Part shown: positions 11,924 through 23,308 of the stretch, in pieces | Layout: every line of letters starts with the position of its first letter | Position numbering within the stretch: the stretch's first letter is position 1 | NCBI RefSeq assembly: GCF_907164915.1 | Contig: NC_061869.1 | Location: 19,197,125-19,261,124, forward strand | DNA: 64,000 nucleotides | Direction of reading: 5' to 3' | DNA from: Impatiens glandulifera | Lineage: Eukaryota > Streptophyta > Magnoliopsida > Ericales > Balsaminaceae | Notes under the pieces: model-generated | What the model was told of the DNA's origin: nothing | Seen by the model: only the letters and a program-made list of their open reading frames with translations | Database searches by the model: none | Translations under genes and position numbers: made by a program

Positions 11924-13860
11924 ATGGTCCCACGAAAAAGAGACCCAAGAACTAGACGTTTTGTGCGCCAAGAAATGGCCGAAGGAACTCCAAAAAATGA
12001 TAAGGTTACAATATCCCCAACTGGATTTGCTGAAGTAAAAACTACTCTTCAGAAAGTAACTGAGTAGTTGGTGATACTAATAATCTTGTTGACTATGTCT
12101 GATATCCCTATTCAAGAGCATCCATCCTTGTCACGACAACCACAACAGACTATATATATTGCCACTCTGATAAGGAAATCTTCAAACGTGTCGTAACGTG
12201 GAAGAAGCCTCTCTCTATGAGGAACCTTCTAAAGATGATAATAGGTTAACAAGAATCCAGCCAAATGTTGCTGATAACTCCAATTCCCAAGAAGGGGAAA
12301 ACCCTACGATCATTCCTCTTATGGAATACGAGGTCCAAATGGCTTAGTTGAACACCAACCGAACATGGATTCAACATCAGCTTAATCAAGTGACCAAGGA
12401 TAGCATTGATGAACACTATGATTGAAAAAATACTATGAAAACTACCAAACGAGCAATCATCCCATTTGGGATAAAACTCCTTTCTTTGTCAAAGTATATA
12501 GGCAGGACTGACCTTGGTTCTTTCTTCCAGATATACACCATGGCTATGACACCTTTATATCTGGGAGAACCAATAGTCCTCCATCTATTTTCCCAATATA
12601 TATGGTGTGGCCATGTGTTGGTATCACCAAAAGAAGATACTTTATCTTCAAACTATCGAGGAACTCGTATCAGCCTTCATAGAACGTTTCAACATGCATC
12701 TCAGCTTAGAACGACCCGAGAATAAGCTCAAGAACATCAAACAAGGCGAGAACGAGAAATTTGTAGTTTTTATCGAAAAGTGGAAAGTTTTTCTCAGGAG
12801 ATCGATTCTCTACCTAGTGAACAAAGACAAATCAACATGATTCTGGATAATGTTAATGGCCGATATTTTGTTGGATTCGTTGTCAAAACTTTCCAAAACA
12901 TTAAGAAGCTGCTCAAAATGGGCAATAACCTCGATGAAGCCTTCAATAAGGAATAAAGAGGGTAAACTGTACAGACTTATATTGCTCCTTCTCGACCTCA
13001 AAGGAAGGATAAAGACGAAGTCCATCAAGTTGCAACTAATTGGCAAGCTCTGACCTCTTCTAAGCCTGGTCCAAGCAAACCGGTGTTGGCTAAAACAAAT
13101 GTCATGACAACATCTAAACTGCCAATACCAAGGGTCCCAAGACCTCCCACAACTTTTGACGATTTGGGTATGACCCTAAGTCAAGCTCTTACCCTCCTCC
13201 AATAGACGAACCTAATCAAACCCCTAACTCCTCGAGAGGGTCAAGAGTTCCTTGGCAAGTTTGAAGGGGCATGGTGTGCATATCATCAATCAAAAGGTCA
13301 CTCTACTGATAATTGTAGTGTCCTTAAACATCAGTATCAAGACCTGATTGATCAGAAGATTATTCCTAAACTAGAAACCGCGAGTAATTCGTTACCCGAT
13401 CATCGGGTAAACATGATCTTTGTGGAAGAACTTATTCACAGCCTTCATGTTAATATGGTCAATCCATGATCCAAAAAGGAGAATCGAAGAATCCCACCTC
13501 CACTGCCCATAGCTCGTAATTGGTGGGTTCCCTATAATCCTAGCACTGATCCTCCAAAAAGAGATACGCCAAAAGTCTCAGCAACCCAGAGTGGATATTC
13601 CTAGACCATCTAATGACTCAAGAGGGGAAAACGAGCCTCGAGATCTAAACCCCATCGATAGTCTTATTGCTCATCTTAAGAAGACGAATGCCAACATTTC
13701 CATCTAGGAAGTCCTAATGTATTCTATCGAACATAGGCGGGCTATTCTGAATGAACTAAGCTAGGCTAGTATTCCAGCCAACACGACTCCTGAAGGGTAT
13801 CATCTCAACAACTCCACAAATCAACATGATAGGATTCGAGGACAAAGACCTACCTACTTC
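11924..13860 (+). pseudogene. Gypsy gag (capsid and zinc-knuckle relic)
   Basis: Gag would form the element's virus-like particle. An ATG at 11924 opens a basic N-terminus (MVPRKRDPRTRR), soon interrupted by stops. The capsid core is visible near 12607-12840 as TIEELVSAFIERFN, LKNIKQGENE and FIEKWK. A block near 13145 reads FDDLGMTLSQAL, a motif also found in the minus-strand Tat relic. At about 13270-13320 a zinc-knuckle-like part reads WCAYHQSKGHSTDNC, keeping the C-x2-H/H/C pattern common in plant gypsy Gag. Multiple stops and frameshifts make it non-functional. Confidence 0.7.
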
Positions 13861-13879
13861 CAATGAACCTCATGTTAAG

Positions 13880-14155
13880 GCTTTTAACATTTCTATAAAG
13901 ATGGCTGATAAAGTCATTCCTATGACTTTGATCGACAATGGTTCAACACTGAATATATGTTCATGGAAGAATCTCTAAGAAATCGACATTTTTGTTGATA
14001 AAGTTCTTCTCTCAAACTAGTACGTCCATGGCTTTGATAATTCTCGACGAGAGATTATGGGTAGTTTTCGAATAATAATTTACGTAGAAGATACACCTTT
14101 TTAGGTAGAGTTCTTCGTGATCAATATGCGACCATCATACAACCTAATCTTTAAT
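13880..14155 (+). pseudogene. Gypsy aspartic protease, truncated
   Basis: The retroelement protease matures Gag-Pol. The active-site motif appears as LIDNGSTLNIC, the DNGS version typical of Tat-lineage elements. It is followed by a flap-like GFDNSRREIMGSF and FFVINMRPSYNLIF. The reading stops just where a family member would continue into the GRPW block. Instead the sequence passes at about 14156 into LTR sequence, so the rest of pol is deleted. In-frame stops also occur. Confidence 0.7.
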
Positions 14156-14156
14156 T

Positions 14157-17042
14157 AGGTAAAAAAATATTTAATTGTGATTTAATCATGAATTATGTTT
14201 AATTTATGATTTACACCAATTAAATAAAATACCCTAAAATTCCCAAAAATACCCAAAAATACCCAAAAAAATAAAATATGAACATAATTGTTATTATGTT
14301 GATAGAAATATTTTTTTTGGAAATTTTGGTTAAAAAATGAGTGAAAAGGGGATTAAAAGTCGATTTTTAATAACCTTTTAATAAAAATAAAATCTGATAA
14401 TCTGGTGTAGCAGAAGTTATTTTTAATTTTTCCAGCAGGATTCTAGGCCATCAAATCGATTTGGATTTTCATTCAGTGCTCAGAAACGCACCACATAGAA
14501 AGCTATAGCCAAGCTCACGCGCGCCTGCCACACCGGATCAACTAAAGGGATGGAATAACCCAAATAGTCAAAACCGATGACTGTTGACAGAACGTGAACA
14601 CGTTAAGTGAAACGACATCGTTTCAGTCTTCTTCTTCGTTGGGATCACGACCCTCGCTGGAAACACGACCTCGGTAGTTCGTTTCTTCCAAATGCTCTAG
14701 CTTCTTCGATAGTTGATCTTATCCGATGATTTTTCAACCACGTCTTTGCCTCGTCATCGTCTATAATAGCCCTCTAGTTAGGTTGTACACCTCACACTAG
14801 AAATAGGTTGCCACGTCTGAGGATAAGATTAGGGATAAGACTGAAAATAGACGAATTTGAGTTGAATTGGCCTTCTTCAACTGACCTTCCTCGACTATAA
14901 TAACTCCCATTTTCTTTATAAATCAAATCATTAAACAAACATCACAATCACCAACTGAATCAAAGCATTGAAGATTCCAGTAAATTGTTTTTTTTGAAAA
15001 CCTGCTCCGACGATCCATGCCTTGATTCAGGCCTTAGGATAGCTCCCAACACGCCCCAGGAGTGTTCCTGGTTGTTGGTATGCTTCCATATCATTTGTAT
15101 CATGATTTGTGATTTCAAATTTTGAATTTTTTTCAAATTTTCTTGTTTGATCGGGTTTGATCTGTTCTTGAGCTTGATGGTGTGATTTCTTAGTTTAGAA
15201 TCATTATATATATATCATGTATAAACTTATGTTGAAAGAAAACAGATCAAATCAACCTAAATCAAGAATTTCGAAAAGTGAAATTTGAAAACTGGTTTTT
15301 TTAAAATCTTATGTTCTTGAGTTTAATCCGATTTTTTTGATTCAGTTAGTTGCTAAACATGTTTGTTAACATGTTAAAATGAGTTCCAAGGAACTGTGAC
15401 AACGTGTTGATCATGTTTGATCAAACTGAAGTTTTTTAGAAATTATGCATAAAATTGGATGTTTAAAAATGTCGTGTTTTTGGTTTTAATTTAGATTTTT
15501 TGATCCAATTAGTTATTATACATGTTTGTTAACATGATAGAATAATTTCTAAGCAATTGTAACATCGATTTGATCATGTTTGATCAAATTGTGCTTTTGA
15601 AATTTTTTAGATTTTGATTCAATCTTCAAAAATTATTTTAATATTTGAATGGTGTTCTTGTTTTGGTTGAGTTCAACTATATTCATCATTTCAAAGCTAT
15701 TGGAATAAAAATCAGACCTTGAAATGACATAATTTGAAAAATTCTAAAGTTTGACTTAGAAAAGGTATTTTGAAATTTATCTTTGTAAAGATTTTAAAAT
15801 CTTGATTTATGTTAGGGCTTTTGTTCTTCATGATCATATGACTAACTATAGTTTACAGATCATGATTCCATGATCTAAATCAAAAATTATGAACTTCTAA
15901 AATTTCAACCAAAATAAGAACATCTCGATCTTAAGGCTTTAGCCTAGGACCGGTAATCCCCGGTCCTGTTCTTCAGCCGCGACCGAGAAAACGTAGCCTT
16001 CAATTGAGGACTAGAACCGGTATTTTTCAGCTCCCCCCGATGACCAAAACCGGTGTTCTTTAGCTCCGACCGAGGATTAGGACTAGTGTTCTTGAGAAAG
16101 GACTGAGCCCCACGAACGATGGTTTTCACCTAGGACCGAGGACCCCGACCAAGCTTTTTAACTTAGGACTGAGCCTTAGGATCGATGTTTCTGACCTAGA
16201 ACCGAGTACCCTCTTTAGTCTAGGACCGATATTTCTAACCCTAGGACCGAGCCCTCTCTTAGCCTAGGACCGATAAACTAACCCTAACATTAGACCGAGG
16301 ACCGAGGATCACGACCGACGAACTTGACCCAGGACCAAGCCTCCCAAGTCTAGGACCAAGCATACCGAGTTTAGGACCGAGCCTCTTGAACCTAGGACTA
16401 ATCCCTACAGTCCCTTGACTTGTGTATTCGAACCCTAGTTTGGACCACCCCGGTCTTGATCGAGCCCGACTGAGCCTAGGTTGGAATAACCAAACCCAGA
16501 TCCTAGGACTCAAGTCCAGACCTATTTGGTTCCACTTTACAAAATACAAAATTATTTTTGTAATTTTAGAACCGAATTCATTTTCAAATAATTCTGAATG
16601 GTAAAAAGATGATATTTTAATATTTTCGGGATACTTCATAAACCAATGTTTTGGCTAAGGTCCTATTTGGAATTTATTTTTAAATTCTAACACTATTTTT
16701 TAGATTTTTCAAGGTTTTTACTCAAATATATATCATCGTAATCGTAAGTACGCCCTTCTAAATAATTTTGAATAATTATTTACGCAACCTAAGTCTATCA
16801 TTGTTTAAGACCCTCGGACTACTAATTGAAGAATATAAATGTTATAAAAAAGTTTTAATAGCCAGAATTTTTTTATAAAATAAAAAGATGTCGTCCTTTG
16901 ACGGGCGCAGAGGACATAGCGCAAAAGCTTTTATATAATACGAACCCTTTTAAAAATTAGAATATAAATACGTTTATACACGTATCATTTTATTGATTTT
17001 CATAAAAATCACTTGGCGACTCTGATTTTTAAATAAATAATT
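14157..17042 (+). repeat. 3' LTR of the Tat-like element, left part
   Basis: This is collinear with the 5' LTR from about 4047, without the solo LTR. It lacks the first roughly 237 bp, removed with pol by the internal deletion. It ends at TAATT (17038-17042), the target-site copy of the copia element inserted at 17043. The remainder of this LTR resumes at 31800. Confidence 0.85.
15905..16530 (+). repeat. CTAGGACCGAG degenerate repeat block, 3' LTR
   Basis: This is the counterpart of the block at 7195-7810, with the same motifs in the same order. It shows that the repeats predate the insertion of the gypsy element. Confidence 0.7.
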
Positions 17043-18451
17043 TGTTGGGTCAAATTATTTTGACTAAATAAACTAGGAATTAAGTTTATTTAATGATGAC
17101 ATTATTCTGATGATCTACGTTAAACTTAGTTGTGAATAAAACTAAGTGGTCTATTTGTTTTGTGATGGAACAAATCTAAAAGTCAGCGCTACCCTAGACA
17201 CGGTCTAAAGCAAGCTCTCTTAGACGTCTAACGTAGTTAGACGAAGTCTAACTCCTTCAGACGTGATCTGAAGGGAAACGTAGTTAGACGAGGTCTAACT
17301 ACTTCAGACATGGTCTGAAAAGAAACGTAGTTAGACGAGGTCTAACTCCTTCAGACGTAGTTTGAAGGGAAACGTAGATAGACGAAGTGTAACTCCTTCA
17401 AACGAGGTCTGAAGGGATACGTAGTTATACGAGCTCTAACTCCTTCAGACATGTTCTGAAGAGATACGTAGTTAGACGAGGTCGAACTCCTTTAGACGAT
17501 GTCCGAAGGGATACGTAGTTAGACGAGGTCTAACTCCTTTAGATGAGGTCTGAAGGGATACGTAGTTAGACGAGGTCTAACTCCTTCAGACGCGGTCTGA
17601 AGAAGAACGTCTGATGCTTCGCTTTAGCAGCTGTCTAAAGGAAGCATCCGTCTACCCACGATCAATTAGTTTCCTGCCACACTACCTTCAGCTCCACTTC
17701 TTTCAACAGTTTGACAAGCCAGCTAATTCCATCAATGAATGAACGACACGTATGCGAATATACCTCAACCATATTTCTAGTACAAGACAAGATCAAAGGA
17801 TATTCAGCGCACTACTCATTCAATACGGCCACAATCACATTATTTAGAGCCTATTGTACTCTCGTACTAAAGGTGGCCATCCAACGGACATATGTCACAT
17901 GTCCTCAATGAATATTCGACCGTTGGTGTATATCAACTATATATTGTAGCCAAAGGACAATGGTTGAATCACCTGATCTCACCGCTTCACATATTCGACA
18001 AAAAAAGTTTCCGATATCAATCATCTCTCTTACTCTCTAGATAAAATACATTGTACTCACATACTGTCTTTTCTTTGAGAAACTTCAGTGTTGTAAGTTA
18101 AACAAAGGTTGTTTTGTTTAACAGAGAGTTAGCTAGATCAGTGAGCTATATTTGTTTCAAAATATTTAGTGGATATCCTTCCAGTTGTGGAAGAAGAGGT
18201 GTGACGTATGAGTTTTATCTCCGAACATCCATAAAACTTATGGTGTTCTTACTTTCTACCATTTACATTCAGTTGTCTCAAGTTTCAAATCTGACGAACA
18301 CTTCCGCACTTGATTCTGTTTCAAGAGTTTGGAGGATTTGCGAAGAATATAAATAGATAATAATCCCTCACAGGATTACTATCGAAGAATTTATCATAAA
18401 CAACTAACAATAATCAGACTCTCGTCTCTATTGGTAGCACCAATCCAAAAA
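17043..18451 (+). repeat. 5' LTR of the SIRE-like element
   Basis: It starts TGTTGGG and ends at ATCCAAAAA, where the 3' LTR has CCAAACA, so the terminal CA is mutated here. It carries a 47-bp tandem array (17231-17625). The 3' LTR copy starts at 30375. Confidence 0.85.
17231..17625 (+). repeat. 47-bp tandem repeats with paired palindromes
   Basis: About eight 47-bp units recur head to tail. Each contains two short inverted repeats: TTAGAC-NNN-GTCTAA and CTTCAGAC-NNN-GTCTGAAG. The block is also present in the 3' LTR at about 30560-30975, where copies are more diverged. Confidence 0.85.
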
Positions 18452-18452
18452 G

Positions 18453-18465
18453 TGGTATCAAAGAC
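18453..18465 (+). other. Primer-binding site (initiator tRNA-Met type)
   Basis: TGGTATCAAAGAC begins two bases after the LTR end and resembles TGGTATCAGAGC, the usual copia primer site complementary to initiator tRNA-Met. The same TGGTATCAAAGC motif occurs at the equivalent place in the nested minus-strand element. Confidence 0.75.
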
Positions 18466-18502
18466 TTGTTTTCTATTCTCAAGCAATAAGAGAATCTGAA
18501 TC

Positions 18503-20243
18503 ATGTCTAAGACTTCCAACACCAAGGTTCCCATGTTCTCAAAATAAAATTATGTGGTGTGGAAAAATAGGGTCCATGCTCATCTTGTTGCCTCAAATGA
18601 TGACATGTAGAGAGTTATCACTAATGGTCCCATCAAAATTGAGAAAGACAGATCTGAATGGACCAATGAAGATAAGAGGAAGAACAACCTCGACAACCTG
18701 GCCAAAGACATCTTGTATAAGACCCTAGATGACAACATGTTTAACTACATCATATCCTACGATACTTCCAAAGAAATCTGGGAGAGGCTGATTCAACTCT
18801 GTGAAGGCAATGAGAAGAACAAAGAGAACAAGCTTATGGTTGTTACACAACAGTTTGACAACTTTAAGATACGTCCTGGAGAGACGATGTCTGAAATTGA
18901 TGGAAGATTCAACAAAATTATCACTACTCTCTCTATTATGGGCAAGACTTATAGCAACAGAGAGGTTGCAATCAAAGTCATGCGTGCTCTTCCCAAGGAG
19001 TGAGATATCAAGACAATGGCGACGAGGGAGTCAAAAAATCTCAACAAGATGGAGCTCTTTGACGTGATGGCTGATCTGAAGGCTTATGAGTTTGAGATAA
19101 ACTCTAGGGATGAAGAGGAACTTTCCACATCTGTTGTTGCAACTAAGGCGCTGGTGACTACTGAGGAGCCACATGCTGCCACTGATGTGAAGACTGCTGC
19201 CGAGCAAATCAGCGATGACGCCATGGCTCTCTTCATGAAGAAATTCGGCAAATTCATGAAGAAGAGCAATTATAACTCAAACTCTTCAAATAATAACAAT
19301 GATGATAATAATAATTCCAAGACTAACGTGAAGTGTTTTAACTGTGATAAACTAGGTCATTACAAATTGGAGTGCAAGAAGCAAAAACGGGATGAGAAGA
19401 AGAAGGACAACACAGAGCTAAAAGCCCTCATGGCGGCTGATAACAAAGCTAAATGGGCCCAAAGAAATTCAAATGACTCATCATCCAACGATAGTGATGA
19501 TGAATATTTCACTTGATTGATGGAAAAATAAGAAGTTGACTCTGAGATATTTGACTTCTCCTCTGAAGAATTTATAAGAGATGAATTAACTGATGCACTC
19601 AATGACATGGTCAGTGAGTACAAGAAGTTGTCAGACTCTTGTAATGAAATGAGATTAAAATATGAATCTAATAAACTTTCTTCATCCCAAACATATGAAC
19701 CAAAAGATTTTGAATATAACATGATCAAGCTCTTATCTGAGAATGAGGAGCTCAAGGAAAAGATTCAAACTTTGTTTTCTGAAAACCAACGGTTGACATA
19801 TGTGGTTAGTTCCTGGACAAGGTCTGGAGATGAAGTCAGACAACAAATAAGTGTGTTGAGGCCTGCCGGATGCAAATCCGGTTTAGGATTTGACACTTCC
19901 TACTGAGACAAGTTGTGTAAAAAGTTAAAATCAGTAAAAGACAAGTTTAAGCCAATAAACTTTGTCAGGAGGAGTTTAACTAACAATGGAACTGATCCAA
20001 ACTGTAAGGACTTAAATGATGAGATTATTTATGTCCCACCAACTATAAGCTGGCTGAAACCTAAGAAGGAATCAACCAACAAATCTGGTAAATCAAAACC
20101 TGACAGGAAGTCAGGAAGTTTTAGACAAAAACCATCCTCTAAGGTTAACAATTCAGCTGCTAGTAGAAAGACGTCCGCTAAGCATAAATCTTTCGCATTA
20201 ATAAAAAAACAACATGGGAAATCCATCAAAATAACTCAAATAT
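18503..20243 (+). pseudogene. SIRE-like gag
   Basis: Gag forms the virus-like particle. An ATG at 18503 opens a typical copia Gag N-terminus (NYVVWKNRVHAHL and VITNGPIKIEK, with stops). It continues through KEIWERLIQLCEGNEKNKENK and FKIRPGETMSEIDGRFN, and reaches a CCHC zinc knuckle at 19336-19377 reading CFNCDKLGHYKLEC with all four ligands intact. An Asp/Ser-rich stretch and a coiled-coil-like part follow. Stops occur near 18548, 18610, 19000, 19514 and 19903. The homologous gag in the nested element (23309-24313) aligns at both ends but lacks the middle. Confidence 0.85.
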
Positions 20244-20324
20244 AATTCCTAAGGGATTGATTGATCGAGGACCAAGGTGAAAGTGGGTACCCCAAGATTG
20301 TAAATATATTTTTGTGTAGGTACA

Positions 20325-20938
20325 ACAAATAAGCTACTTGGAGGAATCTATATGGTATCTGGAAAGTGGATGTTTCAGACACATGACTGGAGATAAACGG
20401 TTTCTGTCTGAAATTACGGATTGATTAGGGCCTAAGATCACGTTTGGGGACAACAACAAGGGTAAGATCATGGGTAAGGGTAAGATTATCCATGGTAATC
20501 TAACCATCAACAACATGCTACTTGTTGAAAACTTGTGTTATAACCGGATTAGTATAAACCAGTTATGTGATAATGGATTTACTATTGATTTTCAAACTCA
20601 TGCATGTCTGGTTAAGGATCAGTAGGGTAACGTTTTGCAAACCGGAAGCAAAGTAGGAAATTCTTACAAAATGAACTAGAAAAATAAGATATCTAATCTA
20701 ATATGCATGATTGTTAAAAATGATCAAAATTGGTTATGACATAAGAGATTAAATCATCTTAATTTTAAAACCATTAATAACATTTGTTCGTATGATTTAG
20801 TTTTGGGTTTACCTTATCTAAAGTTTTTAAAAGGACAAGGTTTGTCCTTCTTGCTGGTTAGGCAAACAGAGCAAATATCGTTCAAAAGTAAAGGGAAATC
20901 TCAGTCCAACCGGTGCTTGGACTTTTACATATGGATCT
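20325..20938 (+). pseudogene. SIRE-like protease and integrase N-terminus
   Basis: At 20353 the frame reads WYLESGCFRHMTGDKRFL. In copia elements this is WxLDSGCSRHMTG, so the catalytic Asp is replaced by Glu. Downstream are FGDNNKGKI, the NLCYNRISINQLCDNGF block and KRLNHLNFKTI, part of the integrase zinc-binding region. The coding sequence is cut at GATCT (20934-20938), where the gag-only element is inserted, and resumes at 26156. Several stop codons are present. Confidence 0.8.
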
Positions 20939-22609
20939 TGTTAGGATTGGGGTCGCCCTTAGAGGACCGGGGTTTCGGTTTTAGGGTGACCGCTTATTAC
21001 ACAACACACAAACTAGAACTAATCCGGTTAGAGATTAGAACCGCTCTTAACTCTACACAAACCGTTACAAACTTCTTGAACTGAGTTCAAGTGCGGAAGT
21101 AGTTTGTTTCGGCTTGAAGCAACACACAACGTTTAATTTGATGAGATTAATAAGGAGTCGGTTAGAGAAGATATATATATATATATAGAGAGAGACCGGT
21201 TTGATTAAAAAGAAGGATTATGTTTCGGTTTGGTTTGAAATGAGTGATGGTTCGGTTTAGGGTAAGTGAGCCGGAAATAAAGGAAATGACACAAGACAAG
21301 ATTTTTTATGGATGTTCGGAGCAAACCCTCCTACGTCACCCCTTCTTCTCAGATTATGAGAAGGATCTCCACTAACTTTGAATGTTACAGCACTCACACA
21401 ATGCCGAACGAGCCTTAATCGCTACTCGTCAGTTACACCACTCACTATGATGTAATATAATAACTTTTTACGCTTGGTAAAATACACACACAATACACAA
21501 ACACTTTCGGAATTTCAATCACTTATGTCTAAGATTTTTCGTTTTTTGTTTCTTCTCTCTTGAATGAGCTTTTTCATAATGATCTCATGCGTATTTACAT
21601 GTTCGCGCGAGAGGGAGGTTTTCTTGAAATGATCCAGCTTCCTTTTATAGTGAAAAGATGACAACAGTCATCTTTTCTCTCTCCAGAAGATTGGTCACTG
21701 GAAGCCGTGTCAGTTGACACATGGCAGACATACATAAACCAGTTTGGACACATGGCAGACATGCATAAGCCGGTTTGGACACATGGAAGACATGCATAAG
21801 CCAGTCGTTTTTCTCTCTTACATATTCCCAAGGAATATTGTAATCATTATCCTGCCCCATGCCTGGTTTCTTCTTTTACATATTCCCAAGGAATATTGTA
21901 ATCATTATCTTACCCCATGCCTGGTTTCTTCTTTTACATATTCCCAAAGAATATTTTGTTTGTCTTAACACGTTATCTTTAATATATTCATATCTTTTGA
22001 ATAATTTGCCCGTTGCAACTCAACCGGTCCTGAACTTGAACCGTTCCGGATTTCTGCACTAAGGTTAAACTTGTCCGGACTTCATCTCAAACTTGAGAAT
22101 GCTGAAGGTATTTATCAGCCGGAGCTGAGAGCAATTAATGACTGGAGCGGCTCATTTAATAACCGGAGTATTTATGACTGGAGCAGCTGCATTTAATCAA
22201 CAAGAGCATTTAATAAACCGAAACTCATTATGACCGGCCATGCTTCATTAAGTGTTGGTTGACCGATCCGGTATGACCGGAGCTTTCTTTCAATAAATGC
22301 ATGTTTGACCGATCTCCTAACTGAGCCGGTTGACCGGAGCCTTTTACTTCAAACCAAAATCAAACCGAACACCGAACGCTCAGTTTCCCTGAAATAGCAA
22401 AAGTTTAAATATTATTTGCAGTCAATGAGATTTGAACACTGGTCACCTGTGTGACAAGTAGTAATGTTTACCACTATACTACAACAGCTTCTTGTTATAT
22501 TTAAACCACTTAATATATTTGATATGACTTAGCGGTTTAACATATTTATTTGAACTTAATTTATCTATTCACTAAACTTTTCATAAGTTCTAATAGTTAT
22601 TTTCTAACA
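20939..22609 (-). repeat. 3' LTR of the gag-only element
   Basis: This pairs with 24362-26155. It contains three copies of a roughly 30-bp unit with CACATGGCAGACATGCATAA (21718-21810) and about two copies of a roughly 60-bp unit with CCCAAGGAATATTGTAATC (21826-21955). A minus-strand TATA box (TATAAAAG) lies at 21641-21648. Short ORFs inside are repeat-driven. Confidence 0.85.
22430..22497 (-). repeat. tRNA-like module in the LTR
   Basis: On the minus strand this reads TATAGTGGTAAACATTAC, then about 25 bases later GGTGACCAGTGTTCAAATC. The two resemble Pol III box A and box B. The other LTR has the same module at about 25968-26033. It looks like a SINE-derived or tRNA-derived piece captured by the LTR family. 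Activity is not implied. Confidence 0.45.
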
Positions 22610-22925
22610 ATTTCTCCCTTTTTGATTATTTAGAATAAATATTCAAAAATTGTAATGTGTGGCCGGTTTAAAATTAATCTAGTTAATTTTTCTAACAATT
22701 TCTTCCTTTTGATTATTTAGAATAAATATTCAAAAATTGTAATGTGTGGCCGGTTTAAAATTAATCTACTTAATTTTTCTAACAATTTCTCCCTTTTTGA
22801 TTATTTAGAATAAATATTCAAATATTGTAATTGTTGGCCGGTTTTTTAAAAGCTTATATTTGTTTGGCCGGTTTTTGAGAAAACGGTTTGGTTTAAGGAG
22901 AACCTTATTTTTCTAACAATTTCTC
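22603..22925 (-). repeat. Repeated polypurine-tract block
   Basis: The junction TCTAACAATTTCTCCC and the following roughly 88 bp recur at 22603, 22691 and 22778, with a looser fourth start at 22912. On the minus strand each copy carries a purine tract of the AAAGGGAGAAAT type next to the first bases of an LTR. The true 3' LTR junction is the one at 22609/22610. Confidence 0.8.
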
Positions 22926-23308
22926 TTCAAATTTTGTAATCTAACAATCCTAAAACTAAGGGAAGAAAACTTAGACTCGAGAAGTGGCTTTGTGAGGATG
23001 TTAGCCACTTCATTCTTATTCCCTTCATGTGATGTGTTCGTCAACAGCCGGCTGTCCGGATGTCATGTTGTCTCTTCCAAGTTTTTGTCTTGATTTATCT
23101 GCATTCGTAGACAATAAAAAATCTGGTCCCCATTTTTCTTTGGGTCCGTGGCTTATTAGTCCCTTAGGAATCCAGACTTTAATAAGTCAGATAACTTTCC
23201 TAGTGATAGTTCTAATTAATTACCGGTACTCGACTTGACATCTCTATGTCTTAAGAGTGCCTTATTTTGTGGTGACTTTTGATTAATTTTATGTTGGCAT
23301 GTATCGGT

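Noticed and set aside
17231..17625. Regular 47-bp array considered as a CRISPR-like repeat-spacer structure
   Set aside because: There are no unique spacers, since units are contiguous. The sequence is inside a plant retrotransposon LTR.
21595..22062. ORFs within the LTRs of the gag-only element (also 25092-25515)
   Set aside because: They run across 30-bp and 60-bp repeats of the LTR in several frames and share no family motif.
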